A stretch of DNA of 64,000 nucleotides from positions 1 to 64,000 of IMG/VR virus record IMGVR_UViG_3300018080_008188; one strand, written 5' to 3'. Below the pieces are notes generated by a model. That model was given only the letters and a program-made list of their open reading frames with translations. It was not told the DNA's origin and did no database searches. Each line of letters begins with the position of its first letter. The stretch's first letter is position 1. Source of the DNA: a virus. The translations under genes and the position numbers were made by a program. Shown piece after piece: positions 56,704 through 64,000 of the stretch.

Positions 56704-57741
56704 ATGGCGCGATTCACAAAGTTTCTGCCGGAGCCGGGCAAGACGGGTGTCCAGAGGACAGCCGCAATCAGCTTCACGGTTCTTGACGATGCCTACGGAG
56801 CCCAGATTTCAACGCTGTCCGCATCCGTGGGTGGCGTCAGGGCGATCTCCGGCGGTTCGTTCGTCGGAGGGTTCTCTGGCCAGATAATAGCCGGGTCCGG
56901 CAAATGGGTGACCGCCATATATCCGCGGGCTCCTTCATTCCTGGCCAGGGCCTCGGAGATAGAGGTTGAAGCATCGGTCCGGAATTCGCTCGGCGAACTG
57001 GACTCGTACGGCTGGAGCTTTTTCACTGTCGGATATGTGGCTCCAGGCAGTCCGTCAGAAGATTCTCCCGCAGTTCCGCCAAACAGAGCGTGCCTGGTCG
57101 GCAAGCCGTTCTTTGTACACAACATGTCTGGTCTTGACGCCGCCCTAGATGCTGGCGTCGGAACAGAAGTGGACCTGCAGTGGCTACAGGCTTCGCCGTA
57201 TGACGAAAACAACGCGGTAGTATACAACATATACATGTCGACTTCGCTCGTAAGCGTGTTCGACAATCCTCCGCAGTTCATGTCAACGGCCCTGTCGGCC
57301 TCCATTGGAGGCCTCCATCCTGGAGACACGCACTTTTTTGCTGTGCGCGCTTCGGAGATGGATCCACAGGTTTCGAGCTTAAGGGGTCTGAAGCAGGCGG
57401 GGTCCAGCATGTTTCGCTATCCGTCCACCTTCCTGTCGTCTGCGGTGGGGGACGGATATCTGGAGATTCCCGTTGAATCTGTAGAGGGGTTCCCGGAGTT
57501 CGGAATAGCCGTTGTCGAGGACGAACTCATAAAATATTCGTCCCTGCGGCAGGTTCCTCCGGCCCTGATGCTCGCCGATGCCTACGGAAGAGGCTGCGCA
57601 GGGTCGCTGGCTGAAAGCCATTTGGCCGGGGTCGCAATCGGACTGTACTGGGGGAGGGAGGACGACAACACAGTCATATCCCAGGCGACTCCGACATTCC
57701 AGAAGCCAGAGGCGGCTCTGACATATGTGCTTCCAGATTGA
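56704..57741 (+). CDS. tail structural protein with fibronectin-like parts
   Basis: This 345-residue protein starts after CGGAG and follows promoter copy 6. It is beta-rich: AAISFTVLDDAYGAQISTLS near the N-terminus and VDLQWLQASPYDENNAVVYN in the middle look like fibronectin/Ig-like modules, then a small DGYLEIPVESVEG domain resembling tail or baseplate proteins. It ends with TGA 57739-57741; the frame after this stop continues as DGY repeats into the next gene. A tail or baseplate component is likely. Confidence 0.72.
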   Translation: MARFTKFLPEPGKTGVQRTAAISFTVLDDAYGAQISTLSASVGGVRAISGGSFVGGFSGQIIAGSGKWVTAIYPRAPSFLARASEIEVEASVRNSLGELDSYGWSFFTVGYVAPGSPSEDSPAVPPNRACLVGKPFFVHNMSGLDAALDAGVGTEVDLQWLQASPYDENNAVVYNIYMSTSLVSVFDNPPQFMSTALSASIGGLHPGDTHFFAVRASEMDPQVSSLRGLKQAGSSMFRYPSTFLSSAVGDGYLEIPVESVEGFPEFGIAVVEDELIKYSSLRQVPPALMLADAYGRGCAGSLAESHLAGVAIGLYWGREDDNTVISQATPTFQKPEAALTYVLPD

Positions 57742-57810
57742 TACGGACAGGACGGATACAGGGACGGATACGACGGGTATTCCCCGCGCGACGGCTATGA
57801 CGGCTACCTG
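57742..57810 (+). other. DGY-repeat-coding stretch between a TGA stop and the next ATG
   Basis: Directly after TGA 57739-57741, and in the same frame as both the previous and the next gene, 69 bases read YGQDGYRDGYDGYSPRDGYD and on to GYL before ATG 57811. No ATG, GTG or TTG lies inside and no ribosome site precedes 57811. The text is protein-like because DGY is the recurrent tripeptide of this gene block. Readthrough, a broken fusion or a CTG start would explain it. Confidence 0.6.
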
Positions 57811-58704
57811 ATGCATCGCCAGGTAAACCGTGACGACATAACGACGCCGGTGGAGAACAGCAACGACGGGTCTGGTAATTTCCCGTCTTTCGATCACTGC
57901 GGAAGCTACCGCCGGGAATCTCCGGCGGCTCTTTGGAAAGGACAGTGCGTGCCAAGCTATCTCGGAGGAATACAGTACAGAGACGGCGTGTTCGTGCGCG
58001 AGCAGAACATGCGGAGCCAAATGCTCCAGCGCGAAGAGCTGATGCTGGAGACGACTGGCGAGCCTTTCGTGCTGCTGCGAAGGAAATGGACCGGCATGCG
58101 CTGTCCATGCCATATGCAGAGAAGGGAGCACGCGGACAAGAGGTGCCCCAACTGCTATGGCACCGGATTTCAAAACGGATACGACCAGTTTGTAAATCCG
58201 CGGCGCCCGGACGGGCGCATATTGGCGCGGGTCAGTCCGGCGACGGAAGACCTCGTCATAGAGGACAAGGGCGGTCTTACGCCCCAGTACTCGCCGTCGG
58301 CATGGACGATGGCGTTCCCAGGCATAAAGGACCGGGATGCGCTTGTAAGGTTCAATGAGGACGGGACTGAAGAGTTCAGGTATATGATACTTAATGTTGA
58401 GCGCGTGAAGGAGTTTTTTGCGCAGTCGGGGGCGCAGAAGTTCAACATGCAGCGCTTCCACCGCACGGACATCATCTACCAGTATCCGGTACAGAGGGAC
58501 ATGTCGCCGTTCCCGTCGGCTGCCGAGACAGACCCGGCAAGCGCCCCGGGCATACCGAGCCATACGCATGTCCTGTACTTTCCGAACGGTATAGATGTCG
58601 GCAACCTGAACGGAGTGACTGCCGTCAACCACAATCACAGCCATGTGATAAGAAACGGCATGCTGCTTCCGGCTTTCGGGCATGTACACACTTTGACGAT
58701 TTAG
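57811..58704 (+). CDS. tail/baseplate protein with zinc cluster and C-terminal HxH motifs
   Basis: The product is at least 297 residues from ATG 57811; the coding frame may extend upstream (see the preceding stretch). Residues 92-125 hold a zinc cluster: CPCHMQ then CPNCYGTGF, as in a family of phage tail or baseplate proteins. The C-terminus has SHTHVL, VNHNHSHV and GHVHT: repeated His-x-His units like those binding metal in tail-fibre and tail-tube tips. It lacks a good ribosome site, which fits translational coupling or readthrough from the gene before. It is probably a baseplate or fibre component. Confidence 0.75.
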   Translation: MHRQVNRDDITTPVENSNDGSGNFPSFDHCGSYRRESPAALWKGQCVPSYLGGIQYRDGVFVREQNMRSQMLQREELMLETTGEPFVLLRRKWTGMRCPCHMQRREHADKRCPNCYGTGFQNGYDQFVNPRRPDGRILARVSPATEDLVIEDKGGLTPQYSPSAWTMAFPGIKDRDALVRFNEDGTEEFRYMILNVERVKEFFAQSGAQKFNMQRFHRTDIIYQYPVQRDMSPFPSAAETDPASAPGIPSHTHVLYFPNGIDVGNLNGVTAVNHNHSHVIRNGMLLPAFGHVHTLTI

Positions 58705-58717
58705 GAGAACCTCCGCA

Positions 58718-61700
58718 ATGACCTCAAGGTACCCAGCGGAAATAGACGGATATCAGCAAATAAGGGTGGCTCGCGACGGCGTCGACGAGATAGTCGCCAC
58801 AGATCACAATGCCCTTAGAAGTGCTGTCGTAAAGGTAGAGCAGACGCTCGGCATCAATCCGGCCGGATCTTTCGGAACGGTGGTTGCGCGCCTTGAGAGC
58901 GCTTCGGCTGACATCATGAGCCATGTCACCGGATCGCAGCCAAAACACCAGGACACTGTCATCGAAGGCGCGGCAAAGTCGTCTTCATATCTTGCGCTAG
59001 CGGCCGGGTCAACGGCTACCCAGCTGTCCGCCCTGGTACAGGCTCTTGGAGAATCGTCCGGAGCCCTTCGCGTAGGATATGCCGGCAGCGGAGCTGACAA
59101 GTTCGCGGACGGCAGCGCCGTCCCATCGGGCACGGTCAAAAGCGGACTGGGGTCGATCGCTTCGATGCTTGGCGGGTCTTCCGGGTCGGAAAGGATTGGG
59201 GCGTCCGGCTTCTCCACAGGCAAGTTTTCCGTTTCAGGGGCAGATATCGATGCACAGCTTAAAAGCCTTGGGGGAGTCGCCGACGAGTTGAGCGAAATTG
59301 CCGAAATGGCGTTTGCCGGTCTTGTAACAAGCGGCCTGGCAGTGACGCGCGCAAATGCCACCTCCGTGAATGTTTCGTCGGGGTTTTTGATGTCCGACGG
59401 TCTTCTTCGCAGATATGCGGGAGGAACCTTTGCGCATTCCGGTGCGGGCTTCCACCGCATATACGCGTATATCAACAGCTCCGGCAATATCGCCATCGGA
59501 GACGCCGCCAGCGACGCCGCGCTGATGGCCAATGTTCCTCTGGCGGTTTTTACCGAAACTGGAGCGGCGCATACCGGATTCGTCGGTCTTCGCAGGTTCG
59601 GTCTTCACATGAACCGCGAGCAGATAACGGTCGGGTCGGACGGGTACGGGGCGGATTTTACATCGTTCAAAAGCGCCATGGAATACATGAGCCGGGCGGT
59701 GTCGGCCGGAGCATTCACGCCGCGCAAGATTATGGTGGTAAGCGACATAACGGTTCCCTCAGCAGAGCTGCCGATAGAGCTTGAAAGCGACATGATGGTC
59801 GACGGCGGAAACCACACGCTGACATGGAGCGCAGACTCTGCGCTGTTCAAAATCGACAACAAGAACAGGGTGGTGGTCAAGAATGTGAGGGGGTACTACT
59901 CTCCGGCGGCTGTCGGCGTCAACGCTGCTTTCCTGGACATCGACGCGACAACCTCCGCAAGCGAAGTGGAAGTTTCTACATGCTTCACCAGAAGCGGCGG
60001 AGGCTTGGGATATTTCATCACATACGACACGAGCGGAGGAGGAAGCCTGGACACATTGGTTGTCGAAAGCTGCAATGCCAGATGCGAGCTGTCCGCTCTC
60101 AAGGGCGGAACGGCCGCTGCCGAAGCCGCACCGAAGCACAGCAGAATAGCTGGAAACTATTTCGGACAGAATTCGTTTGTAGCGCAGGCTGATCCGTGTA
60201 TGATGATTGGCGACTTTTCCATTGCGGACGGAAATGTGCTGCAGGGGGGCTACAATGTCGGAATCCGCTCGCACTATGCCGAGGGCGTGGTCGTTTCAGA
60301 CAACATAGTGAACGGCGGCACGGGAACCAGAACGGTCTCCGGCACGGCATACATGGCCAAAGGCATCGAGATGATGGTCAATGCTTCGCTGTGGCTGCAG
60401 CGTTCGATAATCAGCGGAAACTATGTCAAGGGCTGCACATCTGTCGGAGTAGACCTCAATCCTTCGGGCACTGGCGAAGCCACGAACTGTATGGTAAGCG
60501 GGAACATGGTAGACAATTCTCGCGATTTCGACGCGGCGTCGATAGGAGTCAGGGGCGACGACCAGAATTCCATGGTCGAAGGCAACTATATCATCCATCC
60601 GGGGACATACGCTGTTTACAAGTCGCCATATATCGTCGGAAACATGGTACACTGCAAGCAGGGCAACACCATGACTTCTGCAATCGACGTCTCCGGCACC
60701 GATCCAATGGTAGTTAGCGGAAACATGGTGTTCGATCTCAGCGGAGACGGCATAACGGGCAGCGGGGACGATTTCCAGCTAGTACATGGAAACTACATCT
60801 CGTTCGATTCCGGGGGGGCTCCGGGCGTGGGCGTTTCCGGCATGGGCGAAAACGCGGCAATTGCGTACAACTACATAGGCAGTCCGGGAACCTACGGGAT
60901 AAACCATGGAGGAGATTCCGGAACCGTGGCTGGGAATGTCATTGACAGCGCGACCGGAATAGGAATCAACATCAGCGGCCTCCTGGCTTCCGTGTACGGA
61001 AACGCAATTGTGGACTGCCAAGGGGCGTCATGCGTCGTCGTCAGCGGCAACAGGGCGTCTGTTGCTGACAACCTGCTTGTTTCCCCAACTGCCAAGGGCG
61101 TGGCATTGTCGTCTGCGCAGTATTGTATGGTTTCCGGCAACTATGTTAGCGGAGCCGGCGGAACGGCGATAGAGGCCGGATCCGGCTGCCACCACGCTTC
61201 GTTCGTTGGAAACTATGCCTACAGCGGATCCGGCATAGGAATTCTTGCCAGCGCCGAAAGGTGCCTGGCCTCGTCCAATTTCGCGTATGGCGGGACTGTG
61301 GGAATATCGTTCGATGCGTCTGCTGCGCGAGGCGCAATAGTGGCCAACCATGTGGTAGACAACACCGGCGCGGCAGCAATAGAGAACTACAGCGGCCTGT
61401 GCCTCATTTCCGGAAACTTCTCAAGAAACGCCGGCGGCGTCGGCATACGGCTGGACGGAAACGCCATCGATGTGATAGGAAATTTCGTAGACGAGCCTAC
61501 GAGCCATGCGTTCGAAGCTCCCGGCTCGCACGCCTGGTCGTCGGTCGTCGGAAACTATGTCAGGCTGTCCGGAGACCATGCAATAGAAATGGAAAGCAGC
61601 TACGAGGCGCTGATAATCGGAAACAACCTTAACGGGGTAACCGGAATAGGAATTTCGACAAACGGGGTCCTGTGCACGGTGGCAAGCAACAAAATACGAA

Positions 61701-62776
61701 GCGCATCCAGCCACGGAATAGACATAAACGACGGCGACAGCAACCTTGTAATTGGCAACCATCTGTACAGCATCGGAGAATATGGCATAAACGGAGATTC
61801 GTCGGACCTGGCGTCCATTATAGGAAATTTCATTTCGACCGTAACCAACGCCAACCAGAACGGAATAGGCATTGCCGGAGACCGGTGCTCGATAGTTGGA
61901 AACTTTATTCAGAATATCAGCAACATAGGAATAAACGCAACTGGCGACAACAACCTGGTGTCTTCAAATGTAATCGACACCGCCGATTTTTGTATTCGCA
62001 ACGGCGCCAATGCGCTCATAATCGGCAACAGGATGCGAAGCTGCGACTGGGGAGTGTATCCGTACGGGGCAAGCCACAACATGTCCGTTGTCGGCAACAT
62101 GGTTGATACGCATGCCGAAATAGCGTATGTGATAGACGGTCTTGAGGACTGCCTGGTAATAGGAAATACATCGGTCACTCCGGCCGATGCTGCCGCATAC
62201 GGAATATACGGACCGACTGCAAACAGTTCGATGGTTGTAGGAAACAGGTGCGAGGGAACAGGCGGAGGTGCCATATACTCTCTCGGAACCGGAGTCGTGG
62301 ATTCTTTCAACAAGGGGCAGTCATACGAAGTCACCCTTGGAGCAGCCAGTGCAGCAGTGGAAAGAACAGATGCCGGGGCGTCGACATGGGACAAGGTGAC
62401 CGCGGAGCTTTCTGCCACCAATGTCACTTTCGAGCCGTTTTACTACTCCGTGGTCTGGGAGTTCGGAAACGAGTCTGTTCCCATTGGGGCGACCATAGAT
62501 CAGATTGAAGTTGAATATTCCATTTCTGTAGGAGCGGTTAACGACCTCAACATGTCGTGGACCAGCGACAAGGGATTTGGGGCTGCCCCAGTAACTGTGA
62601 ATGCACAAGGCGCAGTAGCTGCCACTGGCCTGAACAAGACCGAAACCATGACTCCGGATGTTCCTCCGGCTATCATGGAAAGGGGGCAGTTTCATCAGGT
62701 TTTGTGCATAGCCATGAATGTTAGCGGTGCCTGGTCGATGAAAATACATGCGGTCAGGCTAACATACACACTTTAA
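58718..62776 (+). CDS. beta-helix tail-spike or fibre protein
   Basis: This is a 1352-residue protein. The N-terminus contains EIDGYQQIRVARDGVDEIV and TDHNALRSAVVKVEQTLG, typical of phage tail proteins that attach to the baseplate. Residues about 350-1210 form a long right-handed parallel beta-helix, with a repeated coil of VSGNMV/VVGNY type (for example CMVSGNYVSGAGGTAIEAG; SIVGNFIQNISNIGI). The C-terminal 120 residues look like a separate head, with a beta pattern ending MKIHAVRLTYTL. Beta-helix spikes bind and often cut surface polysaccharide; no catalytic pair can be fixed by eye. The start follows AGGAG. It is a good candidate for the host-range determinant. Confidence 0.85.
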   Translation: MTSRYPAEIDGYQQIRVARDGVDEIVATDHNALRSAVVKVEQTLGINPAGSFGTVVARLESASADIMSHVTGSQPKHQDTVIEGAAKSSSYLALAAGSTATQLSALVQALGESSGALRVGYAGSGADKFADGSAVPSGTVKSGLGSIASMLGGSSGSERIGASGFSTGKFSVSGADIDAQLKSLGGVADELSEIAEMAFAGLVTSGLAVTRANATSVNVSSGFLMSDGLLRRYAGGTFAHSGAGFHRIYAYINSSGNIAIGDAASDAALMANVPLAVFTETGAAHTGFVGLRRFGLHMNREQITVGSDGYGADFTSFKSAMEYMSRAVSAGAFTPRKIMVVSDITVPSAELPIELESDMMVDGGNHTLTWSADSALFKIDNKNRVVVKNVRGYYSPAAVGVNAAFLDIDATTSASEVEVSTCFTRSGGGLGYFITYDTSGGGSLDTLVVESCNARCELSALKGGTAAAEAAPKHSRIAGNYFGQNSFVAQADPCMMIGDFSIADGNVLQGGYNVGIRSHYAEGVVVSDNIVNGGTGTRTVSGTAYMAKGIEMMVNASLWLQRSIISGNYVKGCTSVGVDLNPSGTGEATNCMVSGNMVDNSRDFDAASIGVRGDDQNSMVEGNYIIHPGTYAVYKSPYIVGNMVHCKQGNTMTSAIDVSGTDPMVVSGNMVFDLSGDGITGSGDDFQLVHGNYISFDSGGAPGVGVSGMGENAAIAYNYIGSPGTYGINHGGDSGTVAGNVIDSATGIGINISGLLASVYGNAIVDCQGASCVVVSGNRASVADNLLVSPTAKGVALSSAQYCMVSGNYVSGAGGTAIEAGSGCHHASFVGNYAYSGSGIGILASAERCLASSNFAYGGTVGISFDASAARGAIVANHVVDNTGAAAIENYSGLCLISGNFSRNAGGVGIRLDGNAIDVIGNFVDEPTSHAFEAPGSHAWSSVVGNYVRLSGDHAIEMESSYEALIIGNNLNGVTGIGISTNGVLCTVASNKIRSASSHGIDINDGDSNLVIGNHLYSIGEYGINGDSSDLASIIGNFISTVTNANQNGIGIAGDRCSIVGNFIQNISNIGINATGDNNLVSSNVIDTADFCIRNGANALIIGNRMRSCDWGVYPYGASHNMSVVGNMVDTHAEIAYVIDGLEDCLVIGNTSVTPADAAAYGIYGPTANSSMVVGNRCEGTGGGAIYSLGTGVVDSFNKGQSYEVTLGAASAAVERTDAGASTWDKVTAELSATNVTFEPFYYSVVWEFGNESVPIGATIDQIEVEYSISVGAVNDLNMSWTSDKGFGAAPVTVNAQGAVAATGLNKTETMTPDVPPAIMERGQFHQVLCIAMNVSGAWSMKIHAVRLTYTL

Positions 62777-62790
62777 AAGCGGAGCCTTTC

Positions 62791-63138
62791 ATGCCAACCA
62801 AATTTGAGACGACAAGACTGTATGTCCAAGACGGATATGAAGAGGGCGGCGACGGCGCGCCCGTCATGGACGGATACGATGTGGTGGAAACGGCTGACGG
62901 CTATGATGTGTCGTGTTTTCATGTGCCATTGCACCATGCCAAGAATCTTCGCATGTTTCTGTACAGGGCGAACTTTTCCATATACATGGGGGAACAGGGG
63001 CTGTACAGCCATTCGGCCAGCCATCTTGCTTCTCTGATAGACAGCAGGGAGCGAATGAAGAGGCTTCTGCAGTCCATTGATGAATCGTCGGAAGACGAGC
63101 CGTACGACAAGATCATAGACAGGAATATTTTCAGATAG
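62791..63138 (+). CDS. small structural-type protein
   Basis: This 115-residue protein carries three DGY tripeptides (VQDGYEE, VMDGYDV, TADGYDV) near its N-terminus. The rest is mixed, with a helical end. It follows the spike gene by 14 bases and may be its chaperone or a small tail component. No family is recognised. Confidence 0.65.
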   Translation: MPTKFETTRLYVQDGYEEGGDGAPVMDGYDVVETADGYDVSCFHVPLHHAKNLRMFLYRANFSIYMGEQGLYSHSASHLASLIDSRERMKRLLQSIDESSEDEPYDKIIDRNIFR

Positions 63139-63151
63139 GAAGGAGGCAAGA

Positions 63152-63544
63152 ATGGAAAAGGAGACTTTGCTCGGTCTTATAAAAGAACAGCGCGATGTGG
63201 TGAAAAGAGCTCAGAAGCAGCTCGACAGCCTGCTTGATCTTGCCAGCGACATGGGAATGGATGTCCAGGGAGCCGGCATGGCACAGGAGCATTCATCCAT
63301 AGCTGACAAGGTCAAATCCGAGATAGGGAAAAAAAGGCGCGAAATCATGGAGCAGGTCAGGCGCATGAGGCAGGACGCAATGGACCAGATGGAGCAAATG
63401 AAAACGGAGTTCAATGCGATTGAAACAGGCGCGCCAGGCATGGCTGGAGTTGGCGGATTCGGAGCCGCGCCTGGAGCTGCCGGATGGGAGGGCAGGCTTG
63501 CTGGTCTTGTGCCTGCCGCAACAAAACATCCAAAGGGGGCATGA
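63152..63544 (+). CDS. helical protein with Gly/Ala/Pro-rich tail
   Basis: This is a 130-residue protein starting after GGAAGGAGG. Residues 1-90 are strongly helical and charged (IKEQRDVVKRAQKQLDSLL; EQVRRMRQDAMDQMEQMK), probably a coiled coil. Residues 90-130 are Gly/Ala-rich. It directly precedes the holin-like gene. A chaperone or lysis-associated role is possible. No motif is present. Confidence 0.65.
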   Translation: MEKETLLGLIKEQRDVVKRAQKQLDSLLDLASDMGMDVQGAGMAQEHSSIADKVKSEIGKKRREIMEQVRRMRQDAMDQMEQMKTEFNAIETGAPGMAGVGGFGAAPGAAGWEGRLAGLVPAATKHPKGA

Positions 63545-63545
63545 A

Positions 63546-63887
63546 ATGAGCAACCACGGCGAAGAGACAGTGTATGTGCCGGAAAAGAAAGCTGACCAGA
63601 AGCAAATGTCCCGCAAATGGGCGCTGGCTCTGCTTGTGGTGATTTTGGCCACCGTCGGCGCCTTGGTGCCGCCCATGGTAAGCGCATGGGTGTTCGGCGC
63701 TGTTGAGCCGCTGAAGGTTATCACCGGAGCAGAATGGGTGTCGGTCGCCACAATGGTGAGCGCCGCCTACATAGGCGGAAACATCTGGCAGAAACACATT
63801 GAGAAGAAAAGCGTGTCCGCTTCCGGAAACGTAACGCTCGACGCGTCCGTCGAGCTGTCCGCCGACGGAAACGAGAAGGAAGCATAA
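63546..63887 (+). CDS. holin-like two-helix membrane protein
   Basis: This 113-residue protein starts at ATG 63546, two bases after the previous gene. Two hydrophobic helices are clear: about 25-50 (WALALLVVILATVGALVPPM) and about 64-81 (WVSVATMVSAAYIGGNIW). The N-terminus is polar and the C-terminus is charged and acidic, with a Lys cluster after the second helix. Small size, two helices and a place after the tail genes suit a class II holin, which would release the lysin at the end of infection. No lysin is seen beside it in the window, so holin remains a candidate. Confidence 0.55.
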   Translation: MSNHGEETVYVPEKKADQKQMSRKWALALLVVILATVGALVPPMVSAWVFGAVEPLKVITGAEWVSVATMVSAAYIGGNIWQKHIEKKSVSASGNVTLDASVELSADGNEKEA

Positions 63888-63905
63888 CACCGCGGAGGAG
63901 CGGCA

Positions 63906-64000
63906 ATGTCCATCAATTACCCGGCAGATTTCGACACCGATGCGCAGATTCCCAGGATAGACGACAACATAAGCGAAATCGGCGGAGATGTCATCAATGC
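63906..64000 (+). CDS. truncated structural-type gene at window end
   Basis: ATG 63906 follows GCGGAGGAGCGG and opens a frame running off the window (MSINYPADFDTDAQIPRIDD). The N-terminus, with IPRIDDNISEIGGDVI, resembles those of tail-fibre or baseplate genes and of the spike gene's EIDGYQQI/DEIVATDHNAL part. Only about 31 residues are visible, so no further call is made. Confidence 0.6.
   Translation, partial: MSINYPADFDTDAQIPRIDDNISEIGGDVIN

Noticed and set aside
1-64000. CRISPR arrays, integrase/attachment sites, tRNA genes, insertion sequences
   Set aside because: No regularly spaced direct repeats, no recombinase motifs, no tRNA folds and no inverted-repeat-flanked transposase were seen on reading both strands.

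Overview
The window is a contiguous piece of the structural half of a large tailed bacteriophage (Caudoviricetes) genome. Every supported gene reads on the + strand. Genes are tightly packed, many with ATGA-type overlaps, and most have GGAGG-like ribosome binding sites. A portal protein, a prohead protease-scaffold gene and an HK97-type major capsid protein follow one another, with tail, fibre and tail-spike type genes after them. The host is bacterial but cannot be named. A poly-gamma-glutamate hydrolase among the tail genes hints at a host with a polyglutamate capsule.

Layout: 1-6.2 kb holds a portal gene interrupted by an intein with a LAGLIDADG endonuclease, plus two helical proteins. 6.2-15.8 kb holds three very large genes. 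The first joins an ATP-dependent DNA ligase, a lytic-transglycosylase-like stretch, an ASCH domain and an archaeo-eukaryotic-type primase domain. The second is a zinc-ribbon protein. The third joins a LigD-type 3'-phosphoesterase, an ASCH domain and a type IB topoisomerase. Together they form a split LigD-like DNA end-processing set inside a head gene cluster. 15.8-36 kb holds head and internal-protein genes: a metallopeptidase/tyrosine-phosphatase fusion, a minor-head-like protein, an HNH endonuclease, the protease-scaffold gene with an internal scaffold start, and probable internal or ejected proteins. At least nine genes between portal and capsid carry the same short helical-hairpin module. 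36-38 kb holds a capsid-associated protein and the major capsid protein, closed by a strong terminator. 38-42.7 kb is a probable inserted cassette of two related homing-type nucleases and a tandem DNA methyltransferase. 42.8-64 kb holds neck, tail, fibre and spike genes. Among them are a cold-shock gene split by a group I intron, an HNH nuclease, a polyglutamate hydrolase, a metallophosphoesterase, another homing-type nuclease, a small zincin, a beta-helix spike and a holin-like membrane protein.

Regulation: a 21-base element, consensus CTAYYAATAAYNNNNCATTAT, occurs six times in this window. Each copy lies in an intergenic gap just upstream of a gene block, and most are followed by a leader hairpin. 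It is the best candidate for the phage's own late promoter. One ordinary sigma70-like promoter precedes the AT-rich nuclease gene. The main open questions are the end-repair proteins placed with virion genes, the shared hairpin module, the DGY tripeptide that is common in tail proteins, and a DGY-repeat stretch that follows a TGA stop and has no start codon of its own. No tRNA, CRISPR array, integrase or minus-strand gene was seen.
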